A DNA stretch of 64,000 nucleotides from Balneola sp. Lineage in GTDB: Bacteria; Bacteroidota; Rhodothermia; Balneolales; Balneolaceae. Made by a program: the position numbers and the translations under genes. Where the stretch lies: NCBI GenBank assembly GCA_003712055.1, contig RHLJ01000004.1, forward strand, positions 434,001 to 498,000, in the 5' to 3' direction. The notes beneath the pieces were generated by a model that was not told the DNA's origin, made no database searches, and was given only the letters and a program-made list of their open reading frames with translations. Shown one piece after another: positions 1 through 9,483 of this stretch; the first letter of the stretch is position 1; every line of letters begins with the position of its first letter.

Positions 1-193
1 TGCGCTGTTTTCATCATGAATCGTAGATGTATATCAAATTGGTTTTTATTCGTTTATGGGAGAGTAGTATTAAGCTGGAAAAATTAATTGTTTTTAACGA
101 ATACCTGAAGTATGATCAAATACACGTAAATTGAGATGCTTTAACGGAATTCTAGGAACATAATTTTGTTGTTCTAGAGGTTCTTGATGTTTT

Positions 194-1705
194 ATGGATG
201 TAAAAGATAACATATCATTAAAACAAAGTAGAGTAGTAGTCATTTTTTCTTTGGCTCTCTTCTTAGTTAGTTGCTCATTAGATAAGGAGAAAGAGTATAA
301 AACGATAGAGCCAGAACTTCTTACCACCACAGTTTATGAACCAGTTGATCGTGATCTGGCGCAAATAAAACAAAGTGGTGTGCTCAGAATGATTACTAGC
401 TATAGCTCAGGATCTTATTTCTTGTATAGAGGGATTCAGGTAGGATTTGAGTACGAGCTGGTAAAAGAGTTTGCCCAAAAAAATGACATGGCTCTCGAAG
501 TGATAATCCCTGCCGAAGGAGAAAATCCGTACGATCTTCTAAACAGTGGGGCAGGAGATTTGATTGCTGCAAATTATACCATCACTAACGAAAGAGAAGA
601 GTTGGTAAATTTTACCCGTCCCTATAACCTGGTTAATCAAATTATAGTGCTTTCTGAAGGGCTGGGTGTAGAACCAGAAAGTATCTCTGAGCTTTCGGGG
701 ATCCCTATCACGATTCGAAGGAATAGCTCATATTTTCAGGAATTAAAGAAGCTTCAGGATGAGGGGTTTGATATCCAAATAAATGTAGTTTCAGAGGATA
801 TGGATACCGAAACCCTACTATTCCAGGTTGCGAATGGAGTGTATGAAGCTACTGTGGCTGATGATAATATTTTCTATGCCAGCAATAAATATATGAGTGG
901 TTTGATAAGGGGACCTATAATTGCAGAAAACGATGAAATTGCATGGGCGGTTAGAAAAAACTCTTCGGATCTAACTACAAAGATGAACCAGTTCTTGTAT
1001 CAGCATTTTAAATATGCTGATAATGGAGTGCCAAAAAGGTCTGCATTTCTGAATGTGCTTAGGAAGAAGTACTATGAGGGTAGTTCTCAGATTGCTGATT
1101 ATTTTAGCCCTGAGTTTCAGAGTAATCAGTATGGATTGATATCTCCTTATGACAGCTTAATGCAGGTTGTAGCTAATGAATTTGATCTGGATTGGGTAAT
1201 GCTTACTGCCATAGCTGCTCAAGAATCCAGATTTGATCCAAGATCGGAAAGCTGGGCAGGAGCGATTGGTATTATGCAGGTTCTGCCAAGATTTTCAGAT
1301 GTCCCTTTCGATTCATTATTCGTTCCTGAACACAATATTCGTGAAGGCGCAAGAATTATAAAAGCGCACTTAGAGCATTATGCCTACATGGATTCTACAA
1401 ATCAATGGCAATTGGCGTTGGCAACTTATAATGCTGGTATGGGACACCTGGCAGATGCCCGCAGATTGTCGATAGATCAAAACTTAAATCCCAATGAATG
1501 GGAGAGTGTTTCAGAATCATTACTTAAGCTCATGCAGAGAAGGTATTATCAGCATGCTCGTTATGGCTTTTGTCGGGGTATCGAGACCGTTAGGTATGTG
1601 AATGAAATTATGAATCGCTATGGTACATACCAGGCTATTTTGGCTCTTAACAATTCCCGCCCAGCAAATATTCAGGGAGTATTTGGGATAAAAACCCTGA
1701 ATTAA
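194..1705 (+). CDS. mltF: MltF-like membrane-bound lytic murein transglycosylase (lipoprotein)
   Basis: Cleaves peptidoglycan glycan strands in the periplasm, anchored as a lipoprotein. Seen: a charged N-terminus, a hydrophobic stretch and a lipobox LVSC with Cys27. Residues about 60-290 resemble a family 3 periplasmic solute-binding domain (GVLRMITS, GDLIAANYTIT, FTRPY). Residues about 320-480 are an SLT/lysozyme-like domain, with AAQESRFDP giving the catalytic Glu344, then GAIGIMQVLP and LATYNAGMGH. The order SBP_bac_3 then SLT and the length of 503 residues match the MltF family. The ATG at 194 gives a complete lipoprotein signal. The stop overlaps by a few bases the stop of the convergent phosphatase gene. 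Family assignment is firm; its role in turnover here is inferred. Confidence 0.9.
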   Translation: MDVKDNISLKQSRVVVIFSLALFLVSCSLDKEKEYKTIEPELLTTTVYEPVDRDLAQIKQSGVLRMITSYSSGSYFLYRGIQVGFEYELVKEFAQKNDMALEVIIPAEGENPYDLLNSGAGDLIAANYTITNEREELVNFTRPYNLVNQIIVLSEGLGVEPESISELSGIPITIRRNSSYFQELKKLQDEGFDIQINVVSEDMDTETLLFQVANGVYEATVADDNIFYASNKYMSGLIRGPIIAENDEIAWAVRKNSSDLTTKMNQFLYQHFKYADNGVPKRSAFLNVLRKKYYEGSSQIADYFSPEFQSNQYGLISPYDSLMQVVANEFDLDWVMLTAIAAQESRFDPRSESWAGAIGIMQVLPRFSDVPFDSLFVPEHNIREGARIIKAHLEHYAYMDSTNQWQLALATYNAGMGHLADARRLSIDQNLNPNEWESVSESLLKLMQRRYYQHARYGFCRGIETVRYVNEIMNRYGTYQAILALNNSRPANIQGVFGIKTLN

Positions 1706-3423
1706 TTCACTTTCAGTACGATCATAGTAATATCATCGTACTGAATATTATCAGAGAAAACGTTGATGTCTTCGATGATTGCCTGCATAATCTCTTCTGA
1801 AGACTTCCCTTTGTTTTTTTGGATACACTCTATCAGGCGTTCCTCTTCATACTCTTCTGTTTGATCGGGATTCATAGCCTCTGTTACCCCATCCGTAAAA
1901 AATACGAGCAAGTCACCAGATTGAAATTCTATTTCTGAACATTCATAAGGCATAAGGGTAGGCATTGCTCCAAGTATAACACCACCTTCTTCTAACAGAC
2001 TCGGCTCCTTTTGTCCATCTCGGAATAACATGGGAGGATTATGCCCGGCATTTACATATTTAAATCTCTTTCCGTCATTAGAGATTTTTCCCCAAAAGAA
2101 AGTAATGAACTTATCAGGGGGGGTGTTTTCGTGGATGATATCATTAATACGCCCAGAAGCTTCCTCGAGTGTCACACTTAAAGGTGCAAGGGCATGTAAC
2201 ATTGATTGAAGGTTTGCCATTAATAAGGAGGCAGGAACCCCTTTTCCAGTCACATCAGCTATAGCTAATAAATGCCCTTCATCCTGAAGCTTCAATAAAT
2301 CGAAATAATCGCCTCCAACCTGCCTGGAAGAAACATTAATTGCGGCGATGTCAAAACCGTTAATTTCCGGTATTGGATTAGGAAGTAATCCTTCCTGAAT
2401 AGTTTTTGCGAGGTTCAGCTCTTCTTCAAGGCGTTTTTTCTCGATTCTCTCTTCAAGAAGGAGCGTTTTTTGAATGGCTAGTAATGCAAGATTCCCTAAT
2501 GATTGCAAAAAGGTGACTTCAGCATCTCCATAGCCCTCCTTTGTGGCTCTTGGTCCAACACCAACAATTCCTATTTTTTCATTCTGAAAACGAAGTCCTA
2601 TCAATAGCTCAATACTATTTTCTTCTAAAAAACCACAACCTTCTGAGCCATTCACATGAGTAATGTCATCAAGTGTAAATAAGTGATCAAGCTCTTTTTG
2701 AGCAGGTTCGTCCTTAATGCCACTTATTGAGACAATGGTTTTGTGGCCGTCAATATCTAATGCAAAAAAGAACGTTCGAATAAGCATTTGACCAAGCATG
2801 GCAAATTTGAAGGATTTCGCTATCTCGTTCAAATCGACCATCAGGTTAAAGTCCTTACTTAATTCCAGTAGGGTGTTTAGATCGTGTACTTTTCGATCCA
2901 GTCTACGGTTTATAAATCGTAGCTCCTGGAACATTCTGGAATTAGCAATGGCTACTGATGAAATGATACTCAGACTTTCAATGAATTCAAGTTCATGCTC
3001 AGTAAGAGGTTGTTTATTTCCTTTTGGTCCAAGGCAAAGAAAACCTAAATGATGGTTGCTTGTTTTCAGGTTAAAAAGGACACTCTCTTTTTCTATACCA
3101 ATGGTGGTAAACACTTCTTCATACTTCTCACCATAAATAACGGATTGCTCCAAAACAGAAGAGGGGAACTCCGCTTTAAGTTCATCCTCTTCACCAAGCC
3201 ATCCTCGGCCTTTAGATTTTGATACAAAATATGCTTCATCACCGGGTTTGTGAATAAGAATCATTCCTTTGGGAACAAGGAGTTTTCCCATGGTGATGAG
3301 AAGGAGGTTGTTTAGAACAAAATCCGGATCCTGAGATTCAATGAGAAGGCGGCTCGTTTCAAGAAGGGTACGTAATTCGAAACGACTATGGCGCTCTTCG
3401 GTGGTTAAGGGTGAAGAACTCAT
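1702..3423 (-). CDS. SpoIIE/RsbU-type PP2C serine phosphatase with GAF-like sensor domains
   Basis: Predicted to dephosphorylate the STAS anti-anti-sigma protein encoded two genes upstream. The N-terminal 330 residues look like two GAF-type sensor regions (about 15-165 and 190-325) joined by a helix, and a coiled segment (EERIEKKRLEEELNLAK) leads into the phosphatase. The SpoIIE domain (about 340-573) shows SRQVGGDYFD, IADVTGKGVPASLLMA, FFTDGVTEAMN and DDITMIVLK, so the metal-binding Asp residues are present. It is the last gene of a minus-strand operon, 6 bp after the kinase gene. There are no membrane segments, so the sensed signal is probably cytoplasmic. The ligand of the GAF regions is unknown. 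Confidence 0.88.
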   Translation of the reverse strand: MSSSPLTTEERHSRFELRTLLETSRLLIESQDPDFVLNNLLLITMGKLLVPKGMILIHKPGDEAYFVSKSKGRGWLGEEDELKAEFPSSVLEQSVIYGEKYEEVFTTIGIEKESVLFNLKTSNHHLGFLCLGPKGNKQPLTEHELEFIESLSIISSVAIANSRMFQELRFINRRLDRKVHDLNTLLELSKDFNLMVDLNEIAKSFKFAMLGQMLIRTFFFALDIDGHKTIVSISGIKDEPAQKELDHLFTLDDITHVNGSEGCGFLEENSIELLIGLRFQNEKIGIVGVGPRATKEGYGDAEVTFLQSLGNLALLAIQKTLLLEERIEKKRLEEELNLAKTIQEGLLPNPIPEINGFDIAAINVSSRQVGGDYFDLLKLQDEGHLLAIADVTGKGVPASLLMANLQSMLHALAPLSVTLEEASGRINDIIHENTPPDKFITFFWGKISNDGKRFKYVNAGHNPPMLFRDGQKEPSLLEEGGVILGAMPTLMPYECSEIEFQSGDLLVFFTDGVTEAMNPDQTEEYEEERLIECIQKNKGKSSEEIMQAIIEDINVFSDNIQYDDITMIVLKVN

Positions 3424-3429
3424 GGCACC

Positions 3430-3852
3430 TCAGAGGTTTTTTACCATTCGAATCTCATTCATCTGACCTTTCCTGTTGTACTGCACCTGATCCATTAGCT
3501 TTTGGATTAGAAACACACCCATTCCGCCTCTCTGCTTGTTTTTAATTCTCTTTAGGATATCTGGTGCCTGGTACTCTTCGGGCTTAAAGCTTTCACCTTC
3601 ATCCAGGATTGAAATCCAGAATTGAGAAGTATTTGAGCCCAGCTCTATAGTTACAGGTTTTGAAGGTATATTTTTATAAGCGTGTTTAATGATATTAGTA
3701 TAAGCTTCATCAACAGCCAGTCTAATTTCAGAAATCTCTTTTTCTTTTAAGCCCAGGCCTTTAGCATGTTCAGCAACAAAATCCCGAACCTCAGCAAGAT
3801 GCTTTGTCGAGGAACCGACGGATAAAGTGTATATGTTATTTGTTGCTGCCAC
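3430..3852 (-). CDS. RsbW/SpoIIAB-like anti-sigma serine kinase (HATPase)
   Basis: A small single-domain GHKL ATPase of 140 residues, the usual length for anti-sigma factor kinases. The N box is visible as RLAVDEAYTNIIKHAYK and the G1/G2 region as ILDEGESFKPE and KQRGGMGVFLI. It would phosphorylate the STAS partner on its conserved serine and, when the partner is unavailable, hold a target such as a sigma factor. It sits between the STAS gene (10 bp upstream) and the SpoIIE phosphatase (6 bp downstream), the classic order of a partner-switching operon. No sigma factor gene lies in the cluster, so the output protein is encoded elsewhere or is not a sigma factor. Confidence 0.88.
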   Translation of the reverse strand: MAATNNIYTLSVGSSTKHLAEVRDFVAEHAKGLGLKEKEISEIRLAVDEAYTNIIKHAYKNIPSKPVTIELGSNTSQFWISILDEGESFKPEEYQAPDILKRIKNKQRGGMGVFLIQKLMDQVQYNRKGQMNEIRMVKNL

Positions 3853-3862
3853 TTCTAACTGC

Positions 3863-4204
3863 TTAAAACCCGCCTACTGCTTCTTGTTCATCATCGTGAA
3901 TATCATACAATGTTGGGAACCCAAGCAGGTCAAATACATTGTAAACACGATCATTCATGTTTGTGAGCTTAATATCTCCTCCCAATCCTCGTACATCTTC
4001 AATGTAAGCCATAAAAACACCAAGTCCGGCGCTGGCTATATATTCTAATCGGGAACAGTTGACGATAATCTTGTAGCGTTGTTCGTCAATAAGGGATTTG
4101 AGAGAGTTTTCAAGCTGCGAAGCGGTATGAGCATCCAATTCTCCACTAATGTCCAGCACACTTATGGACTCAACTTGCCGCAAAGCAATATTGAAATTTT
4201 TCAT
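3863..4204 (-). CDS. STAS-domain anti-anti-sigma factor (RsbV/SpoIIAA-like)
   Basis: A 113-residue single STAS domain, first gene of the three-gene minus-strand operon. The motif SRLEYIASAGLGVF carries Ser58 at the position phosphorylated by RsbW-type kinases. VLDISGELDAHTASQLE is the typical N-terminal strand and helix. The unphosphorylated form would bind the neighbouring kinase and release its target, and phosphorylation by the kinase and removal by the SpoIIE phosphatase would set the switch. The ATG at 4204 is preceded by more than 400 bp without another gene, so the operon promoter should lie there. Confidence 0.88.
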   Translation of the reverse strand: MKNFNIALRQVESISVLDISGELDAHTASQLENSLKSLIDEQRYKIIVNCSRLEYIASAGLGVFMAYIEDVRGLGGDIKLTNMNDRVYNVFDLLGFPTLYDIHDDEQEAVGGF

Positions 4205-4617
4205 TTTTATTTAGTTAAAATGTTTTCGGTGTGTTTCTACTAGTGATAATAAAGGAAACCGGAGAATTAGAAAAATAAATCACCGGCAAGCCTTGTACGA
4301 GGAGTTTCAAAAAAGATTCAAAAAATTTTTTCAAAAAAGAAATTGCTCATCTCACGTTCCGGATGTAACAGACGGTCTATCCAATAATGGTGTTTCAGTC
4401 TCTTAATTACATTTTTTGTTACAATCCTATTGAAGGAATCCTAAGGATTTATGCACTTAAATACGGAAGCTAGTAAGGTTTGTAAAAATGGTTTTCTTCT
4501 TTAATGCAGAAATTAGATTTTATACTTCACCTCGCTACAGAGTATATGATTTACCAATTAAGTTTCAATTTCATTATGAAATAAAGAGCTGCTCATTATT
4601 CAAAAAAACTCATATTC
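4205..4617. other. Intergenic region between divergent genes
   Basis: No convincing gene. It must hold the promoters of the STAS operon (minus) and the VOC-cytochrome gene (plus), but no clear TTG/TAnnTTTG pair was found. A-rich and T-rich runs lie around 4305-4340. The 12 bases at 4357-4368 (TTCCGGATGTAA) recur with one change in the terminator loop near 6700; whether this has meaning is unclear. Confidence 0.4.
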
Positions 4618-6645
4618 ATGAATCCGCTCAGAAAAAAATTAAGCTCATTTTTCGTTCTTTCTTTAACCATGTTACTTGTTACATGTGAGCTCAATAATAA
4701 AGAAGAACCTTTTTTACTAGGCAAAGGCTATGGGATAAACAATCCTACTTTGTTGGTAAATGATATAGAAGAGACCATTAGCCACTATAAGAATACCCTT
4801 GGTTTCAATGTACGGGGCAATCCTTCCAAAGGAGGGTTTGAGGGCTCCGTATCTTCATCTATTTCATTCGGAGATATGACGAATTTTGAATTTCTCTCGG
4901 TCAATGATACTGTAGAACAAAGTTCGGTTCCTTCTTTTATCAATAACTATTTAGCATCTAATGAAGGTATTCGTCTTTTTTCTCTTTCCAGTTCCTCAGT
5001 CGATTCTACTTCGGGATGGTTGAGTTCAAAAGGTTTTGATATGGATTCAATCAAAGCCTACCGCACTACCGTGGAAGCAGATGGATGGTCCAGAGATAAT
5101 GGTGGGCCTAATCGAAAAAGCCTCGATTTTGATTCGGATACTCCTCCCGCACATCTGCCTCGTTTTATCGAAAAAACAACCTTTGATTATCAAGCAGCAA
5201 GCGATCAATGGAGAACCTATTACAGTTATACAAGAATGTCAGCAAATCACCCGAATGGTGTGGTAGGAATATCAGCCTTACGAATTGCTGTTGGTGATCT
5301 TCAGTCTGCAAACGAAGAATTCCAGCAAATGGGTTTCGAAGTTCTTGAACAAGATGAGAACATGGTGAGGTATAAGCTTATTAGAGATCAAGAGCTTCAT
5401 TTAGTTGCTGCGGGAGATAATGAAGTACTCAACGAATTTATAGAAGAACGAGGAGAAGGAGTTTTTGCGATACGTTTTGAAGTAAGCGATTTAGATTCTA
5501 CATCCCGTTTTCTTGAAAGCACCCTTGCAGAAGGCGCGGCAAATATTAACGATGGCCTGATCACAATTTCTCAGGATCAAGCATTTGGTGTTCAACTAGA
5601 ATTTATACAAGAACCGGAAGAGCAGAAAGCAATGGCAGAGATGTTGAGCTTAAGAGGAAAACTAGATTCCAAAGCCCTGGATCATGCCGCTAATATATAC
5701 ACTAAGTATTGCTCTCTTTGTCATGGAGATAACCGGCAAGGCTATGCTGCTGATAATGCTCCCTCTCTTCGTTCGAAGTCTCTTCTTGCTACCAGCAAGA
5801 ATAATAATTTTATGCGCTATACCATTCAATTTGGTCGGTCAAACACAGCCATGGCTGGATATCTGAGTACTCAGGGAGGTCCTTTAGAATACATAGATAT
5901 CGAAATACTTTTGAAGTGGTTATACGAGAAGGCCGAGGTGGATGAAGCCATTGATGTATCAAGAGAACCTGTATATGGTGATATCGCACAAGGTGAAACT
6001 ATTTATTCCCAAAGCTGTGCTAGCTGCCATGGAGAAAAAGGAGAAGGGGTAACTGCACCTGCTCTGGGCAATCCAATGTTGCTGGCTACGGCTACGGACC
6101 ATTTCCTTCGTTACGCAATAGCTGAGGGACGTGATGGAACACCTATGATTGCTTTTAAAGACAGCTTAAGTGATGATGAACTTGATGCAGTTACTGCTTT
6201 TCTCAGGAGTCGGGCCTCTGGTTGGGATGTGCCTGAACCCAGTAATGTTACTGTCCCTTCTCCTGAAGAATATGTTATCAATCCGGATAACGAAAGCCCG
6301 GTATTCAATCTAAGAGATGATATATTTGTTTCAGCAGAGCAAGTGAATGAAGCGCTTAAGGAGGAAAAGAAAATGGTAATCCTCGATGCCCGATCCGAAG
6401 TAGCCTGGCGTCAAATGCATATTCCCGGAGCCATTCCGGTACCTTACTACGAAGAGCCAGAAAACTTCGTTAATGATATCCCGAACGATGATACCCAGAT
6501 CGTTATTTATTGCGCATGTCCTCATGCCGCTTCACTACGCGTTTTTAATACCCTAAAGCGGAATGGTTATGAAAACATATCAATAATTGATGAAGGTATT
6601 TTGGTTTGGGCTCAGATGGGATTCCCGGTTCGAAACGGGAAATAA
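4618..6645 (+). CDS. Lipoprotein fusing VOC domains, two cytochrome c domains and a rhodanese domain
   Basis: A 675-residue exported lipoprotein (lipobox LVTC) with four kinds of unit in a row. Residues about 38-340 resemble glyoxalase/bleomycin-resistance (VOC) modules: INNPTLLVNDIEETISHYK begins one and ISALRIAVGDLQSANEEF another. Two class I cytochrome c domains follow, with CSLCH at 365-369 and CASCH at 467-471 and candidate Met ligands in NTAMAGYL and GTPMIAF. Residues about 570-675 form a rhodanese domain with ILDARSEVAWRQMHIPGA and the active loop CACPHAAS starting at Cys632. This suggests a periplasmic redox protein handling a sulfur or small organic substrate; no substrate can be named. 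It is a single gene with a signal-like start at 4618. Domain calls are firm for cytochrome and rhodanese, moderate for VOC. Confidence 0.85.
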   Translation: MNPLRKKLSSFFVLSLTMLLVTCELNNKEEPFLLGKGYGINNPTLLVNDIEETISHYKNTLGFNVRGNPSKGGFEGSVSSSISFGDMTNFEFLSVNDTVEQSSVPSFINNYLASNEGIRLFSLSSSSVDSTSGWLSSKGFDMDSIKAYRTTVEADGWSRDNGGPNRKSLDFDSDTPPAHLPRFIEKTTFDYQAASDQWRTYYSYTRMSANHPNGVVGISALRIAVGDLQSANEEFQQMGFEVLEQDENMVRYKLIRDQELHLVAAGDNEVLNEFIEERGEGVFAIRFEVSDLDSTSRFLESTLAEGAANINDGLITISQDQAFGVQLEFIQEPEEQKAMAEMLSLRGKLDSKALDHAANIYTKYCSLCHGDNRQGYAADNAPSLRSKSLLATSKNNNFMRYTIQFGRSNTAMAGYLSTQGGPLEYIDIEILLKWLYEKAEVDEAIDVSREPVYGDIAQGETIYSQSCASCHGEKGEGVTAPALGNPMLLATATDHFLRYAIAEGRDGTPMIAFKDSLSDDELDAVTAFLRSRASGWDVPEPSNVTVPSPEEYVINPDNESPVFNLRDDIFVSAEQVNEALKEEKKMVILDARSEVAWRQMHIPGAIPVPYYEEPENFVNDIPNDDTQIVIYCACPHAASLRVFNTLKRNGYENISIIDEGILVWAQMGFPVRNGK

Positions 6646-6679
6646 ATAATTCTCTCTAAGGAATAGTTAGGTCATGGGT

Positions 6680-6718
6680 AAAAAAATAGCCCATCACATG
6701 TTTCGGATGTAATGGGCT
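6680..6718 (-). terminator. Rho-independent terminator of the SPOR lipoprotein gene
   Basis: A stem of AGCCCAT pairing with ATGGGCT, extended by ACAT/ATGT after one mismatch (6688-6718), is followed on the minus strand by a run of T (A run 6680-6686 on plus). It lies about 95 bp past the minus-strand stop at 6814. It could also slow transcription from the plus-strand gene ending at 6645, though no T run follows on that strand. Confidence 0.75.
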
Positions 6719-6813
6719 GACTATTCATCAAGAGAGACGCTACTTGAGCGTGCCTCTAATTACGTAAATGCTTGGCAGATAAACAACTATAAAAACTCAG
6801 AGTTTGGGAGGCA

Positions 6814-7299
6814 TTAATCTTTATTTGCTACCCAGAAACCAGTATTGAGTTCGGTGGCTAGTGTAGTACCAAATTCTTTTGCAGAATCTTGCGTTTCAAA
6901 ATAACCGACCCGAACCCTGAACCAAACATCCCCGGTTTCTTCATTACCGGTTTTGATCACATATGCACTTGGGTAGTTTCGGTCAGCCCACTGGTCTACA
7001 AATGATTGAGCTTTTTCTTCGGATCTCCATGACCCAACCTGAACTACATAAGAACCTTCTTCAGAGATTGATCCGGAATAAGCAGGGGTAGTTTCTTCAG
7101 CAAGTTCTGCTTCATTCGCAGCATTAGTACTATCTTCAAGGGCTGCCATCATTTCAGCTACCTTTTGGAGTTCGACTTGTCGAAGGGAGTCGAGCCGGGC
7201 TTGTTCACGAGCCTGACGTTCCGCTTCTGATTCTCCGCAAGCTGTAAATGTCATGAAAGTAACTGCTAGCAGCAAAGTGTAGAGGCTGATATTTTTCAT
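6814..7299 (-). CDS. SPOR-domain lipoprotein
   Basis: A 161-residue lipoprotein (lipobox FTAC followed by GES). After the signal comes a charged helical linker rich in Arg, Glu and Ala (residues about 22-70) and then a C-terminal SPOR domain (about 82-161): SYVVQVGSWRSEEKAQSFVD, then WFRVRVGYFETQDSAKEF. SPOR domains bind denuded glycan strands at division sites, so a septal or envelope-associated role is likely. It is monocistronic, divergent from the GlsB-like gene, and ends ahead of a clear terminator. No catalytic domain is present. Confidence 0.87.
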   Translation of the reverse strand: MKNISLYTLLLAVTFMTFTACGESEAERQAREQARLDSLRQVELQKVAEMMAALEDSTNAANEAELAEETTPAYSGSISEEGSYVVQVGSWRSEEKAQSFVDQWADRNYPSAYVIKTGNEETGDVWFRVRVGYFETQDSAKEFGTTLATELNTGFWVANKD

Positions 7300-7469
7300 G
7301 AGGGTAAGATGATTAAATTTAAATCCGTTTTTAATTCATTAAACATACATTTTACCTTCCTGTTTCCCAAATGCTTATTGTACTTAACGAAAGTTTAAAA
7401 ATTGAAGAAAATTTGAAACTTTAGATAGTAGAAAGCGTGCGTTAACGGTCTAATTAAATCGTCGATATC

Positions 7470-7757
7470 ATGTCAATTATGGGATTTCTGTTATTGCTGC
7501 TGATTGCTTCAATCTGTGGTGGAATTGGGCAGAGCATAGGTGGATTTAAAATAGGAAGCGGAGGATGTATTATGTCCGCGGCAGTAGGTTTTGTTGGTGC
7601 CATTATTGGGCGCTGGATTGCAAGAGAGTTAGCATTTCCTCAATTATGGACCGTACATATTGATGGAGAACCTTTTCCAATCATATGGTCCATTATAGGA
7701 GCAGCCCTTCTTACCGCTGGTTTAGGCCTCATTTTCAAGAAAAATGATTCCAAGTAA
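7470..7757 (+). CDS. GlsB/YeaQ/YmgE-family small membrane protein
   Basis: A 95-residue very hydrophobic protein with three predicted membrane segments and many glycines (SICGGIGQSIGGFKIGSGG, AVGFVGAIIGRWIARE, IIGAALLTAGLGLIF). Size, glycine-rich segments and topology match the transglycosylase-associated/GlsB stress-response family. Despite the old family name there is no transglycosylase domain. It stands alone between a divergent SPOR gene and the symporter gene, 93 bp before the latter. Function in this family is poorly defined; a general stress role is family-level knowledge only. Confidence 0.75.
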   Translation: MSIMGFLLLLLIASICGGIGQSIGGFKIGSGGCIMSAAVGFVGAIIGRWIARELAFPQLWTVHIDGEPFPIIWSIIGAALLTAGLGLIFKKNDSK

Positions 7758-7850
7758 GTAATCATAGCTCAATAGCTTAAGAAAATTCACTTATTAGAAA
7801 TAATTCCTTTTATTAGCCGAGGCTTTCATAACTAATCGATCGGCTTATTC

Positions 7851-9482
7851 ATGGAAATTATTGACATTATTGTATTCGTCGCCTACGTGCTAATGATTGT
7901 AGGTATTGGACTTTGGGTTTCAAGAGACAAAGACGGACATCAGAAAAATGCCGAGGATTATTTTCTGGCGGGGAAATCACTTCCATGGTGGGCTATTGGA
8001 GCCTCATTAATCGCAGCCAATATTTCTGCCGAGCAAATTATTGGAATGTCAGGATCTGGATTTGCCGTAGGTCTCGCTATCGCCTCTTATGAGTGGATGG
8101 CTGCGGTAACATTAATCATTGTCGGTAAGTACCTGCTCCCAATTTTTATAGAGAAGAAGCTCTATACCATTCCGGAATTCATTGAGCACCGTTTTAATAC
8201 TACCCTGAAAACCATTTTGGCCATATTCTGGATTGCTCTGTTCATCTTCGTGAATTTAACCACGGTTATCTTTTTGGGAGCAAAAGCCCTTGATACGATA
8301 TGGGGAACAGGAGATGGAAGCTTATTAGTAATCTGCCTGATTGGACTGGCGCTAATCGCAGCAGCGTATTCATTATATGGTGGACTTTCGGCAGTTGCAT
8401 GGACAGATGTAATCCAGGTAGCATTGCTAGTGCTAGGAGGGCTGGTAACCACATTAATTGCTCTTCATCATGTAACTCCGGAAGGAGGAATTTTAAATGG
8501 CCTGGTTCATATTTATGATGTAGCCGATGACAAATTCCATATGATCCTGGATCGCTCGAATCCGGAATTCCAGAATCTTCCAGGCATAGCGGTGCTAGTG
8601 GGAGGTATGTGGGTAGCCAACCTTTACTATTGGGGATTCAACCAGTACATCATCCAGCGGACATTGGCAGCTAAGTCATTAGAAGAATCACAAAAAGGGA
8701 TTGTTTTCGCAGCCATTCTAAAACTGATCATTCCTTTGATTGTTGTGATTCCGGGAATCATAGCCTATGTATTGTACTTCCAGCCTGAAGGTACTTCCAA
8801 CATTCCTGGTGTGCTAGAAGCATTTACAAAACCCGATGGCGGCATTGATAATGATAAAGCCTATCCATGGTTAATTAGCGTATTTGTAACCCCCGGCTTT
8901 AAAGGATTAGTAGTGGCAGCATTAGCAGCAGCTATTGTTTCTTCATTAGCCTCTATGCTGAATTCCATTGCCACCATCTTCACCATGGATATTTATAAGC
9001 CCTATATCAACAAAGAAGCTACGGATAGGCAAACCGTAAATGTGGGTAGAATTACAGCTGCGGTAGCACTTGTTATTTCCGTATTTCTTGCCCCACAATT
9101 AAATAGTGTTCCACAGGTATTCCAGTACATCCAGGAATACACTGGCCTGGTAAGTCCCGGAATCTTAGCAGTATTTATGATGGGGTTATTCTGGAAGAAG
9201 ACCACAACCAAAGGGGCTATTGTTGGGGTGCTTTCCTCGATTGTAGTAGCTCTGTTGCTTAAGATTCCAGAGGTTGGACTACCCTTTCTGGATCAAATGT
9301 TCTACACCCTGATCATAACTATAGTGATTATTGCGGGAGTGAGCCTGACTACTAATCCTCATGATGACGATCCTAAAGCCATCATTACTACTTCTGAGAC
9401 CTTTAAGACTAGCAGTACCTTTAATATTGGAGCCTATGCGGTATTAATAATCACCGCCTTCTTATATGCAGTGTTCTGGTAG
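7851..9482 (+). CDS. Sodium/solute symporter, SGLT type (vSGLT-like)
   Basis: A 543-residue inner-membrane transporter of the SSS family with about 14 membrane helices. The sequence closely follows, as recalled, the Vibrio parahaemolyticus Na+/galactose symporter: DYFLAGKSLPWWAIGASL, ISAEQIIGMSGSGFAVG, VYSLYGG-type helix 5 (AAYSLYGGLSAVAWTDV), NLYYWGFNQYIIQRTLAAK, AAIVSSLASMLNS and EYTGLVSPGILAVF. It should take up a sugar with Na+. The sugar cannot be fixed from the sequence, although glucose or galactose are typical. It is immediately followed by the attachment-site repeat of the tRNA-Arg islet, so islet insertion left the gene intact. Confidence 0.92.
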   Translation: MEIIDIIVFVAYVLMIVGIGLWVSRDKDGHQKNAEDYFLAGKSLPWWAIGASLIAANISAEQIIGMSGSGFAVGLAIASYEWMAAVTLIIVGKYLLPIFIEKKLYTIPEFIEHRFNTTLKTILAIFWIALFIFVNLTTVIFLGAKALDTIWGTGDGSLLVICLIGLALIAAAYSLYGGLSAVAWTDVIQVALLVLGGLVTTLIALHHVTPEGGILNGLVHIYDVADDKFHMILDRSNPEFQNLPGIAVLVGGMWVANLYYWGFNQYIIQRTLAAKSLEESQKGIVFAAILKLIIPLIVVIPGIIAYVLYFQPEGTSNIPGVLEAFTKPDGGIDNDKAYPWLISVFVTPGFKGLVVAALAAAIVSSLASMLNSIATIFTMDIYKPYINKEATDRQTVNVGRITAAVALVISVFLAPQLNSVPQVFQYIQEYTGLVSPGILAVFMMGLFWKKTTTKGAIVGVLSSIVVALLLKIPEVGLPFLDQMFYTLIITIVIIAGVSLTTNPHDDDPKAIITTSETFKTSSTFNIGAYAVLIITAFLYAVFW

Positions 9483-9483
9483 G

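Noticed and set aside
4488..4688. 66-codon frame ahead of and overlapping the VOC-cytochrome gene
   Set aside because: Overlaps the lipoprotein signal of a well-supported gene in another frame and has no recognisable features.
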